8,352 nucleotides of DNA, taken from contig JAQYVQ010000299.1 in the NCBI GenBank assembly GCA_030145435.1, forward strand, positions 1-8,352. The letters are read 5' to 3'. The stretch is from Syntrophobacteria bacterium (GTDB taxonomy: Bacteria > Desulfobacterota > DSWW01). Shown piece by piece: positions 1 through 6,599 of the stretch (position 1 is its first letter; the number at the start of each line of letters is the position of its first letter). A program made the position numbers and the translations under genes. The notes under the pieces are model-generated. The model searched no databases. It saw only the letters and a list, made by a program, of their open reading frames with translations, and was not told the DNA's origin.

Positions 1-1
1 A

Positions 2-586
2 TGGGCGAGAGATCAGGACATTCCTACGGCGGAGGTCCTGGCCCTCCGAATCGAGCAAAAGGGCCTCTGCTTGTACCGCGGGGACCTCGTGACCCGGGAG
101 ATCGAGGCCTCGGAAGACCTGGACGAATACCTGAAGTCGGCCCGGACGGGGGGAGGGTGGACGGTCGGACAGGGAAAGGAGATCATCCGGAGTGTGGCGC
201 TCCTTCTCCAGCGGATGCATCGGGCAGGCCTGTACCACGCCGATTTGAACCTGAAGAACATCCTGGTCCAGATCACCGAGTGTGGCGTGAACAGCTACGT
301 CATCGATCTGGATCGAGCCAGGGTGATCAAGCCGCTCGGTTCCAGGATGCGGATCCGCAACCTCGTCCGGCTCTACCGGTCTATGGACAAGCAGGGGTAT
401 CTGAAGGATCTGATCGGGATGAAAGACATCGTGGCCTTTGTCAGGGCTTACTGCGGGGAAGACCTGGAACTTCTCACCGTGTGCAAAGAAGTGATGCGAA
501 AAGACATGTGGTTGCTTCGCTACCACCGAGCGGGTTGGAGGCTGTCCAGGGGGCTCCGGAAGATCGGGCGAGGCGGGGATGACTGA
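2..586 (+). CDS. Kdo kinase / WaaP-like lipopolysaccharide core kinase, partial (5' end outside window)
   Basis: This is the C-terminal 194 residues of a small kinase-fold protein. The reading frame is open to the left edge, so the start and the glycine-rich ATP loop are missing. The best marker is YHADLNLKNILV (visible residues 78-89), a catalytic loop of the KdkA/WaaP/InaA type with Asp81 and Asn86. It is followed by VIDLDRA (100-106), where DLD takes the place of the DFG metal-binding motif. The stretch LYRGDLVTREI (24-34) also fits this family. Members phosphorylate Kdo or heptose of the LPS inner core in the cytoplasm using ATP. The next gene, a GT9 glycosyltransferase, overlaps the end of this one by 8 nt, which supports an LPS-core role and translational coupling. 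Which sugar is phosphorylated cannot be read from the sequence. A TTG at 71 could be mistaken for a start, but conserved-looking coding sequence continues upstream of it. Confidence 0.85.
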   Translation, partial: WARDQDIPTAEVLALRIEQKGLCLYRGDLVTREIEASEDLDEYLKSARTGGGWTVGQGKEIIRSVALLLQRMHRAGLYHADLNLKNILVQITECGVNSYVIDLDRARVIKPLGSRMRIRNLVRLYRSMDKQGYLKDLIGMKDIVAFVRAYCGEDLELLTVCKEVMRKDMWLLRYHRAGWRLSRGLRKIGRGGDD

Positions 587-1661
587 CAGGGCCCTTCTGA
601 TACGCCTCGGGGCAATGGGCGATACCCTTCACGCGTCGAGCGTTGCCCTCCTCTTGAAGAAACACGCCCCGCACATGGAAGTCGATTTTCTCGCGGCGGC
701 GGGCCTGGGGGATCTGTTCAAGATGATCCCGTCCGTCACGGAGGCCTACTGCCTGCCCTTCCGCAAGATCCCGTTCCGGTTGCACCCCTGGTGGCTCGCG
801 TTGCTGCGTGACCTCAACCGGCGGTCCTACAAGCTGGCCTACCTGATGGAGACAAACCCGCGCTTCCTGCCCCTGTTGAGCGCGATCGACGCGGACCGGA
901 AGATGATCGTCGGCCGGATGGATGACCAGGAAGGGCTCCGGTCGAACCAGCCGAACCCGGTCCGGTACCAGCGCCCCCTGTGGGATGCCGGCCTGGTGCC
1001 GAGAGACATCTGCCATCCGGAACTCGTCGTGAACCCTGGGGATGCGGGACGCGCCGAAGAGCTTCTCGTCTCTCTGGGGCTCGACCCGGAAGCGCCGCTC
1101 ATTGGGCTCCACCCGGGAAACAGCTATCAGGCCAGGAAGATGTGGAGGAAGAAATTCCGGCGAACCGATCTGCGCTGCTGGCCTGAAGGGCGGTGGGAAG
1201 AACTGGTCAGGGAGATGCACCAGGAGAACGATTCACTCCAGTTCGTGTTGTTCGGAGGCCCCCAGGACCGACAGGCAAACGACCGGATTGCAGGTCGGCT
1301 GCGAAACGTGGCGCCGGACTTTCGGCTGGCCGACGCGGCCGGAAGGACTGATCTCGTCCTGGCCGCAGCCCTTGTCGAACGATTCTCTCTTTTCGTGAGC
1401 ACGGACACGGGGCCACTCCACATGGCCGCAGCCCTTCGGGTTCCCTTTGTCGGCCTGTATGGCCCCACGCGGTTCGACGAGACACGGCCCTTTCCGCCCG
1501 AACCGGTGGGGACGGTGCTGCGGCACTCCCTGCCTTGCCAGCCTTGCTATGGCACCCGGGATCAACGAAGATGTAAGGACAACGTTTGTATGCAGGGCAT
1601 CGAGGCCGGAGAAGTCGCCGAGAAGGCGCGAGAATTGAACCCCGCGCTGTTTCGGCCTTGA
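579..1661 (+). CDS. GT9 family glycosyltransferase, ADP-heptose:LPS heptosyltransferase-like
   Basis: A 360-residue protein of normal length for glycosyltransferase family 9 (WaaC/WaaF/WaaQ type, GT-B fold). Visible signatures are the N-terminal LIRLGAMGDTLHAS (7-20), GLHPGNS (176-182) opening the nucleotide-sugar domain, STDTGPLHMAAAL (274-286) and VGLYGPT (291-297). The last two form the usual ADP-sugar binding region. Four cysteines near the C-terminus (320, 323, 332, 337, pattern CxxC-x8-C-x4-CM) resemble the cysteine cluster of many heptosyltransferases. A basic, tryptophan-containing segment (185-205) after GLHPGNS is longer than in textbook WaaF. The protein would add heptose or a similar sugar to the inner core at the cytoplasmic face of the inner membrane. 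The ATG at 579 overlaps the upstream kinase gene by 8 nt. Family assignment is secure; calling it WaaF, WaaC or WaaQ would be a guess. Confidence 0.9.
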   Translation: MTDRALLIRLGAMGDTLHASSVALLLKKHAPHMEVDFLAAAGLGDLFKMIPSVTEAYCLPFRKIPFRLHPWWLALLRDLNRRSYKLAYLMETNPRFLPLLSAIDADRKMIVGRMDDQEGLRSNQPNPVRYQRPLWDAGLVPRDICHPELVVNPGDAGRAEELLVSLGLDPEAPLIGLHPGNSYQARKMWRKKFRRTDLRCWPEGRWEELVREMHQENDSLQFVLFGGPQDRQANDRIAGRLRNVAPDFRLADAAGRTDLVLAAALVERFSLFVSTDTGPLHMAAALRVPFVGLYGPTRFDETRPFPPEPVGTVLRHSLPCQPCYGTRDQRRCKDNVCMQGIEAGEVAEKARELNPALFRP

Positions 1662-1680
1662 CCGCCTTCGAGCAGGTCGG

Positions 1681-1687
1681 AAGGAGG
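1681..1687 (+). promoter_or_regulatory. Strong ribosome binding site for the cysteine-rich protein gene
   Basis: AAGGAGG lies 10 nt before the ATG at 1698. It is the clearest Shine-Dalgarno match in the left half of the window and fixes the start of the downstream gene. It occupies most of the useful part of a 36-nt gap after the GT9 gene, where I see no promoter or terminator. Confidence 0.75.
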
Positions 1688-1697
1688 AGCAAATCGA

Positions 1698-2693
1698 ATG
1701 AACAAGATCAGCAAGCCGAGTCAAATACGCCGGAAGGCCCGGCAGAACCTCGTCTATGCTTCGAATTGCGCACAGGCCACGCTGATGACCCTGGCTTCGA
1801 CCTCGGAGAGGTCGGACCCGGTCCTGATGCGGGCTGCCACCAACTTCGAAGGGGGGTGTGTGGGCTGTGGTTCGACCTGTGGCGTGGTCAGCGGCGGGGT
1901 GCTCGGTGTGGGCGCCTTGTTGTCCTCCCTTCCGGGGCAAGATCCTCAGCAGTTGGAGCAGGACATCTACGAGGCCTCGATCACGTACAGGAAATGGTTC
2001 GAAGGTCGTTTTGGCACGAGCCTCTGCTACGAACGCGTCGGAGCTGACTTCGGAACACTCGGAGGGCTCCTGTCGTATTTATTCCCGGGGGACAAGCTGG
2101 TAAGATGCCTTCAGCACATAGGCGACGCCCTCGTTTGCGTAAACGACGAGGTTCGCCGGACCGCGGAGAAGAGGGGTCTCGCTCTTCGTTTCGACAAGGG
2201 TATGCCCGGGGGGCCGACGGAGCCCCACTGCGCTTACACCGTGTTCAAGGCGCTGGCTGCCCGGTCGGGCAGGCAGGAGAACTCTGTAGGCTGGGCGTGC
2301 ACAGGGCTTGGTGGAGGCGTGGCATTGAGTGGGGCCGTCTGCGGCGGGCTCCTCGGTGCGATCCTGGGGCTCGGCCTGGAATACGGGATCGATCCGGATT
2401 CGATGGGCTTCGGAAGCATCGTGAAGGCCTTTGTGGTCGGGCATCGAAACCTGGTCAAGCACGAGACGTTCGCCGGGGGGCCTGTCGAAGATCTTCCGAA
2501 GGAGGCATTTGCCCGGTCCCGCTACCTCGCCGATCGGTTCGAGAAGGCCTTCGGCAGCCTGAACTGCAAGGAGATCAGCGGACGGGAATTTGCCTCGCCC
2601 GATGAGCTGAACGCTTTTCTGCCCGAATCCAAGGTGTGTGGAGAGATCTTCACCTGGTGCGAGCAGGAGGCGGCAAACCTGATGGGCCCATAG
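1698..2693 (+). CDS. Tandem C_GCAxxG_C_C-type redox-active cysteine protein
   Basis: A 331-residue soluble-looking protein with 13 cysteines, resembling the C_GCAxxG_C_C family (putative redox-active proteins, usually a single domain of roughly 120-160 residues). The pattern occurs twice. Repeat 1 has NCAQATLMTLA (23-33, Cys24), a glycine-rich GGC-VGC-GSTCGVVSGGVLG (52-70, Cys54/57/61), FGTSLC (105-110) and Cys137/Cys147. Repeat 2 has HCAYTVFKALA (177-187, Cys178), GLGGGVALSGAVCGG (203-217, Cys215), FGSLNCKEISG (285-295, Cys290) and Cys314/Cys321. There is no CxxCH haem motif and no signal peptide. The glycine-rich stretches at 62-76 and 203-229 are hydrophobic and might be read as membrane segments, but they match the family's conserved core. 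Members are thought to bind a metal or act in thiol redox; the biochemical function is unknown to me. The gene sits between a GT9 gene and msbA, so an envelope-linked role is possible but unproven. Confidence 0.75.
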   Translation: MNKISKPSQIRRKARQNLVYASNCAQATLMTLASTSERSDPVLMRAATNFEGGCVGCGSTCGVVSGGVLGVGALLSSLPGQDPQQLEQDIYEASITYRKWFEGRFGTSLCYERVGADFGTLGGLLSYLFPGDKLVRCLQHIGDALVCVNDEVRRTAEKRGLALRFDKGMPGGPTEPHCAYTVFKALAARSGRQENSVGWACTGLGGGVALSGAVCGGLLGAILGLGLEYGIDPDSMGFGSIVKAFVVGHRNLVKHETFAGGPVEDLPKEAFARSRYLADRFEKAFGSLNCKEISGREFASPDELNAFLPESKVCGEIFTWCEQEAANLMGP

Positions 2694-2803
2694 GCGCCGG
2701 CGCGGGGACAGACGTAGGATGAGGGGTGACAGTTGTCCAATGATCAATTACGCCCGAGGCTGAGGACAGACCATGGGTGGCCTCAAGAAACAAGGTTGAA
2801 TCT
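2694..2803 (+). other. Gap before msbA with small dyads, no convincing promoter
   Basis: This is the longest spacer in the left block, between the TAG at 2691-2693 and the preferred msbA ATG at 2804. GCGCCGGCGC (2694-2703) is a perfect 10-bp palindrome directly after the stop, but it has no T-tract and no loop, so it does not look like an intrinsic terminator. GACA-GT-TGTC (2728-2737) is a short dyad, and GGACA (2706-2710) also pairs with TGTCC (2734-2738). GTGACA at 2726 resembles a -35 box, but no acceptable -10 follows at 16-18 nt. Overall I see only weak regulatory hints. Confidence 0.3.
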
Positions 2804-4711
2804 ATGAGCGAACCGGAAAGTGAATACACGATCGGAATAGTCTACGGACTCAAGCGGAGCTTGCGGTACGGCTTGCCCTACTGGAGGATCATCCTGCTCA
2901 CGATCTTGTGTATGATCATCTATTCCGTGAGTCTCACCGGAAGGGCATACATGATCAAGCCCTTTCTCGAGGAGGTGATCATCCCGGCGACCGAGATGCG
3001 CGATATGCCCGGCCTCGGGTCTCTGGACCTTTCGCAGATCAAGGGGGAGGTCTCGGATGAGCAGCTGGCCGCGGAGCGGGAGAAGCTGGCCGCACTCCTG
3101 GAGGAGAAGCTCGTGCTTCTGATCGGCATCGCCCTGGCCGTGGTCGGGATGATCCCGTTGATGGCCTTCGTAAAGGGATACGGCTCTTCCTATGTGGTGG
3201 CCCGGATGGTGCGCGACCTCCAGTGCGATCTTTGCGATAAATTCCTCCAGCTGCCCCTGGCCTACCACACCCGAGCCCGAAAGGGTGAGATCTTCGCCCG
3301 ACTGAACAGCGACGTAGGGAGGAGCGCGGAGAGCTTTCGACTCCTTTTCGGAGAACTCATTCAGGAGTCCCTCACGCTCCTGGTAGGTGTCGGAGCCATG
3401 ATCTACCTGAGCTGGCAGCTGACCGCGCTGATCTTCGGGCTCTTGCCCCCCCTGGTGCTCCTGATCGTCCGGTTCGGAAAGAAGGTTCGGAAGAGGAGCA
3501 TGAAGCGACAGATGAAGATCGGGGACCAGATGGGCTCCATGCTTCAGATGTTCAGCGGCATCAAGATCGTGAAGGCCTTCCGGATGGAGGAGACAGAGAG
3601 CCGTCGCTTTCGAGCGGTCAACGACGAACTTTTCCGCAGAGAGATGAAGGTGGTGAAGACCGATGAGACGAGCAAGAGCATCACCGAGCTGTTCAACAAC
3701 TTCACTTACATTATGTTTATTGGGGTAGGCATCTACGCCATCATGAAGGAGATGCTCGGTCTCACACTGCCCGTGCTGGTGGCGTTCCTGGCCCTGGCAA
3801 CCACGCTGTATCGTCCGATCAAGAATCTCTCCAGATCCTACAACAAGATTTCGGACTCGATGGCCGGAATCCAGCGGGTGACCGAGATCCTGGATCTCGA
3901 GGCGGAGACGCCGGGGCAGGAGGGTTCCGAGATTCTCACCGACATCCAAAAAGAGATCCGTCTCGAAAACGTTTCCTTCTCTTACGGCGGTGAGCAGAAG
4001 GTCCTGAAGGACATCAATCTCAGAATCGGAAAAGGGCAAACCGTCGCCCTGGTGGGAAAGACCGGCGTCGGAAAGACGACATTGAGCGACCTGATCCCCC
4101 GTTTCTACGATCCCACGGAGGGGAGGATCCTCATCGACGGCGCGGACATCCGGACCTTCAGCCGAGATTCGCTGCTGCGCCACATCGCCGTCGTGACCCA
4201 GGACCCGTTCCTGTTCGACACGAGCGTGGAGGAGAACATCCGGTACGGAAGGCTGGATGCTACGGATGAGGAAATTATCGAGGCTGCCCGGGCGGCGTTC
4301 ATCCACGACCGGGTCCTCGACTTGCCCGAGGGATACAAGACCCGGGTGGGGGACCGCGGTGCCCGCCTTTCCGGCGGTGAACGTCAGCGGATCACCATCG
4401 CTCGGGCCATCTTGCGAAACCCTTCCATCCTGATCCTGGATGAGGCCACCTCCTCGTTGGACGCCGAGTCCGAGCAGTGGGTCAAGAAGGCGATCGACAA
4501 CCTGATGGAGGGAAGGACGACCGTGGCGGTCGCGCACCGGCTCTCGACGATCCGGAACGCCGACAAGATTGTTGTTCTCGAGGATGGGCGTATCTCGATG
4601 ATTGGAAAACACGATGAGCTCATGCAGCAGGAAGGCCTGTACCGAGAGTTGTGTGCCTTGCAGTTTCAACAGGACGACTTCGGCCCCCTCACGAACTCCC
4701 GATCGGCGTGA
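2804..4711 (+). CDS. msbA: MsbA-type lipid A / LPS ABC exporter (fused permease-ATPase)
   Basis: A half-transporter of 635 residues, a little longer than the usual 570-600. It should act as a homodimer flipping lipid A-core across the inner membrane at the cost of ATP. The N-terminal half has six likely helices (about 28-49, 102-124, 186-204, 205-223, 297-317, 321-337). The ATPase domain shows Walker A GKTGVGKTT (418-426), Q-loop Gln466, signature LSGGERQ (522-528), Walker B ILILDE (542-547), D-loop SSLD (550-553) and switch His578. Between helices 1 and 2 lies an unusually long acidic loop (about 55-101), helical at its end, expected in the periplasm. I chose ATG 2804, with AAGG 8 nt upstream; an in-frame GTG at 2777 with GAGG about 11 nt upstream would add nine residues (MASRNKVES). 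LPS genes on both sides favour MsbA over a multidrug exporter. Substrate is inferred. Confidence 0.88.
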   Translation: MSEPESEYTIGIVYGLKRSLRYGLPYWRIILLTILCMIIYSVSLTGRAYMIKPFLEEVIIPATEMRDMPGLGSLDLSQIKGEVSDEQLAAEREKLAALLEEKLVLLIGIALAVVGMIPLMAFVKGYGSSYVVARMVRDLQCDLCDKFLQLPLAYHTRARKGEIFARLNSDVGRSAESFRLLFGELIQESLTLLVGVGAMIYLSWQLTALIFGLLPPLVLLIVRFGKKVRKRSMKRQMKIGDQMGSMLQMFSGIKIVKAFRMEETESRRFRAVNDELFRREMKVVKTDETSKSITELFNNFTYIMFIGVGIYAIMKEMLGLTLPVLVAFLALATTLYRPIKNLSRSYNKISDSMAGIQRVTEILDLEAETPGQEGSEILTDIQKEIRLENVSFSYGGEQKVLKDINLRIGKGQTVALVGKTGVGKTTLSDLIPRFYDPTEGRILIDGADIRTFSRDSLLRHIAVVTQDPFLFDTSVEENIRYGRLDATDEEIIEAARAAFIHDRVLDLPEGYKTRVGDRGARLSGGERQRITIARAILRNPSILILDEATSSLDAESEQWVKKAIDNLMEGRTTVAVAHRLSTIRNADKIVVLEDGRISMIGKHDELMQQEGLYRELCALQFQQDDFGPLTNSRSA

Positions 4712-4720
4712 TCCTGAACC

Positions 4721-5911
4721 GTGAAAACAGAACCTCTCTTCGAAAAAGTCCCCGATAGCCCGGACGCGAACCGAACCGCCCTGGTGCACGACTGGCTGAC
4801 AGGGATGCGGGGCGGGGAGAAGTGCCTGAAGGTCCTGTGCGAGCTCCTGCCCCGGGCCGATCTGTTCACCCTGTTGCACCTTGAGGGGACCGTGGACCCG
4901 GTCATCGAGTCCCACGGGCCCCGTTCCTCTTTCCTGCAGGCCTTTCCGGGGGTGGGCCGCTACTACCGATACCTCCTGCCCCTCTTTCCTTTGGCTGCGG
5001 AAGGGTTCGACCTCCACGCCTACCCCTTGATCGTAAGCATCAGCCACTGTGCGGCCAAGGGGGTGATCCCCGGCCCCACGAGCCGCCACATTTGCTACTG
5101 TCTCACGCCGATGCGCTACGTGTGGGACCAGTATCCCTTCTACTTCGGCAAGGGCGGTCGAACCTCGGCACCGCGAGTGCTCACCCGCCTCGTGGCCCAC
5201 TACCTGCGTGTGTGGGACGTGGCGGCCAGCAATCGGGTGGACGAATTCGTTGCCATCTCCCGGTTCGTGGCCGACAGGATCCGGAAGTACTATCGACGGG
5301 AGGCGCAGGTAATCTACCCGCCGGTGGAGTGGTCGCAGTACGAGGTCGCTCCGTCGCCGGAGAAGGATTTCTATCTGGTGGTCTCCGCGAACGCCCCATA
5401 CAAGCGACTGGACATCGTGCTCGAGGCATTCCGTGATCTCGACCGTCACGTGAAGATTGTCGGCCATGCCCCGGCAGGGGAGGCCGCGAAGTCGAGGCGT
5501 GGAAGGCTCGGCAACGTGGAATGGCTGGGGTGGAGATCCGACGCAGAGGTCCGTGAACTCTATGCCAACTGCCGCGCCCTCCTGTTCCCCGGAACAGAGG
5601 ACTTCGGGCTCGTTCCGGTGGAGGTGCAGGCAGCGGGCAGGCCGATCATCGCCTATGGGAGAGGAGGCGTGCTGGAGTCGGTCCGTGGGATTTCGGTGAA
5701 AGAGGCGGGGGGAACGGACAAGGGTTCATGGGAGAGGGGATGCACCGGAATCTTCTTCCAGGAGCCTACCGCAAAGGCGCTTACAGAGGCGATCGCGTGT
5801 TTCGAGTCTGTGGAGGACCGCTTCGATCCCCCGGGCATTCGCGAGTGGGCGCAACGTTTCGACCGACCCGTCTTCGAGAAGCAATGGAAGCGTCTCTTGC
5901 GTTCTCGTTGA
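4721..5911 (+). CDS. GT4 family glycosyltransferase, LPS core / O-antigen type
   Basis: A 396-residue retaining GT-B glycosyltransferase. The N-terminal acceptor domain opens with ALVHDWLTGMRGGEK (20-34), typical of WbaZ-like mannosyl- or related sugar transferases. The C-terminal donor domain includes LVVSANAPYKRLDIVLEAF (219-237), VEWLGW (266-271) and GTEDFGLVPVEVQAAGRPII (291-310). Glu293 and Glu301 make the E-x7-E motif that binds the nucleotide sugar. It would work at the cytoplasmic membrane on core or O-chain sugars; donor and acceptor are unknown. The GTG at 4721 is preferred: an in-frame TGA at 4715-4717 blocks any earlier start, and the next usable start (GTG 4784) would cut into the conserved HDW motif. 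No good Shine-Dalgarno is visible. With only 9 nt after msbA, translation is probably coupled. Confidence 0.87.
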   Translation: MKTEPLFEKVPDSPDANRTALVHDWLTGMRGGEKCLKVLCELLPRADLFTLLHLEGTVDPVIESHGPRSSFLQAFPGVGRYYRYLLPLFPLAAEGFDLHAYPLIVSISHCAAKGVIPGPTSRHICYCLTPMRYVWDQYPFYFGKGGRTSAPRVLTRLVAHYLRVWDVAASNRVDEFVAISRFVADRIRKYYRREAQVIYPPVEWSQYEVAPSPEKDFYLVVSANAPYKRLDIVLEAFRDLDRHVKIVGHAPAGEAAKSRRGRLGNVEWLGWRSDAEVRELYANCRALLFPGTEDFGLVPVEVQAAGRPIIAYGRGGVLESVRGISVKEAGGTDKGSWERGCTGIFFQEPTAKALTEAIACFESVEDRFDPPGIREWAQRFDRPVFEKQWKRLLRSR

Positions 5912-5936
5912 AAAGCCCCCATTGGACGACTATACT
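5908..5936 (+). promoter_or_regulatory. Sigma70-type promoter for exbB-exbD-trpC-trpF
   Basis: TTGAAA (5908-5913, 5 of 6 to the -35 consensus) and TATACT (5931-5936, 5 of 6 to the -10 consensus) are separated by exactly 17 nt, the optimal spacing. The -35 box overlaps the TGA stop of the GT4 gene. A start near 5943 would give a leader of about 30 nt before the exbB start at 5973. The TATACT box is an AT-rich island in GC-rich surroundings, which makes a chance match less likely. Promoter activity is inferred. Confidence 0.6.
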
Positions 5937-5945
5937 CGTCGTCCA
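5923..5945 (+). promoter_or_regulatory. Inverted repeat around the -10 box, candidate operator
   Basis: TGGACGAC (5923-5930) and GTCGTCCA (5938-5945) are perfect 8-bp inverted repeats around a 7-nt centre, TATACTC, which contains the -10 box. Such symmetry over a promoter is the usual geometry of a dimeric repressor site. It is not a typical terminator because no T-run follows. It does not resemble a Fur box or the E. coli TrpR operator. As RNA read from an upstream promoter it could also fold into a hairpin between the LPS genes and exbB. The repeat is directly visible; its function is inferred. Confidence 0.5.
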
Positions 5946-5960
5946 GCGTCCTTGAGCACA

Positions 5961-5966
5961 AAGGAG
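5961..5966 (+). promoter_or_regulatory. Ribosome binding site deciding the exbB start
   Basis: AAGGAG lies 6 nt before TTG 5973. It is the reason for choosing that TTG over the upstream in-frame TTG codons at 5922 and 5952. Position 5922 falls inside the predicted promoter and would lie upstream of the transcript start. Confidence 0.7.
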
Positions 5967-5972
5967 AGACCC

Positions 5973-6599
5973 TTGGATTGGCTGGTTCGCGGCGGCATTA
6001 TGATGGCCCCGATTCTTGTCTTCTCTGTCATCGCCCTGGGTACATTCCTGGAGAGACTCTGGGTGTTGCGCAGGGACCTCATTCTTCCGGAAGAGTCGCT
6101 GCGGGAACTGGAGAACTTCCTCAAGAAGAAGATGATTCCGGAGGCACGGACCTACTGTCAGCAGCACCCGTCCCCTCTCGCCCGGATTCTCTTTGCCGGC
6201 CTCCAGCAGTATGGCAACTCCCGGGATCTCATCAAGGAGAACATGGAGGAAAGAGGAAAGGCGGAGGACCTGGAGCTGAAGAAGTACATCGGCCTCCTCC
6301 ACACGATCGCCTCCGTGTCTCCGTTGCTGGGCCTGCTCGGAACCGTCAGCGGGATGATCAAGGTGTTCGGTACGATCTCGGTCGAGGGCGTGGGGAATCC
6401 CGCAAGCCTTGCCACCGGAATCTCCGAGGCACTCATCACGACCGCTGCGGGCCTGACTGTGGCCATCCCGACCTTCCTCGGACAGAGATATCTCGCGGCC
6501 CGCGCCGAACGGTTCATGCACATGCTCGAAGAGTACGCGACCTACCTGTTGAACCTTCTGCCCACATCGGCCCCGGGAGGCGGAGAGGAAGAGACATGA
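5973..6599 (+). CDS. exbB: MotA/TolQ/ExbB family proton channel protein
   Basis: A 208-residue inner-membrane protein, normal for ExbB/TolQ. The start is the TTG at 5973, preceded by AAGGAG, giving MDWLVRGGIMMAPILVFSVI, the usual ExbB-like beginning. A first helix spans about 9-27 and is followed by the typical ERLWVLRRD (27-35). A cytoplasmic domain fills about 35-105. Helices 2 and 3 carry the family core, IASVSPLLGLLGTVSGMIK (112-130) and SEALITTAAGLTVAIPTFLG (151-170). ExbB forms the multimeric ring around ExbD that converts proton-motive force into mechanical work on TonB, TolA or a similar partner. The exbD ATG overlaps its stop codon (ATGA). No tonB or outer-membrane receptor is in view, so the process it drives is unknown; TolQ or another AglQ-like role cannot be excluded. 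Confidence 0.9.
   Translation: MDWLVRGGIMMAPILVFSVIALGTFLERLWVLRRDLILPEESLRELENFLKKKMIPEARTYCQQHPSPLARILFAGLQQYGNSRDLIKENMEERGKAEDLELKKYIGLLHTIASVSPLLGLLGTVSGMIKVFGTISVEGVGNPASLATGISEALITTAAGLTVAIPTFLGQRYLAARAERFMHMLEEYATYLLNLLPTSAPGGGEEET

Noticed and set aside
1..582. A 193-codon + strand frame starting at base 1 within the kinase gene
   Set aside because: Its translation is low-complexity, rich in Gly, Pro and Arg; the kinase motifs are in the frame beginning at base 2.
2726..2761. Possible promoter (GTGACA or TTGTCC as -35) before msbA
   Set aside because: No hexamer resembling TATAAT occurs at 16-18 nt from either candidate.
2773..2799. Tiny ATG-led open frame of eight codons (MGGLKKQG) before msbA
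   Set aside because: It has no codon pattern or sequence suggesting a regulatory leader peptide and no associated hairpin pair; such a short frame is expected by chance.
2783..5467. A very long open frame on the minus strand (894 codons) antisense to msbA and the GT4 gene
   Set aside because: It is the mirror of two well-supported genes in GC-rich DNA, where stop codons are rare in some antisense frames. Its translation is rich in His, Arg, Gln, Pro and Gly and shows no recognisable domain.
5923..5945. Inverted repeat as a Rho-independent terminator of the GT4 gene
   Set aside because: The stem is not followed by a run of T on the + strand, and the loop holds a good -10 box, so a promoter/operator reading fits better.
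5922..5972. Longer exbB start at TTG 5922 (or TTG 5952)
   Set aside because: 5922 lies between the -35 and -10 boxes and has no ribosome binding site, and the extra residues do not look like ExbB. TTG 5973 has AAGGAG at good spacing and gives the family-typical N-terminus.
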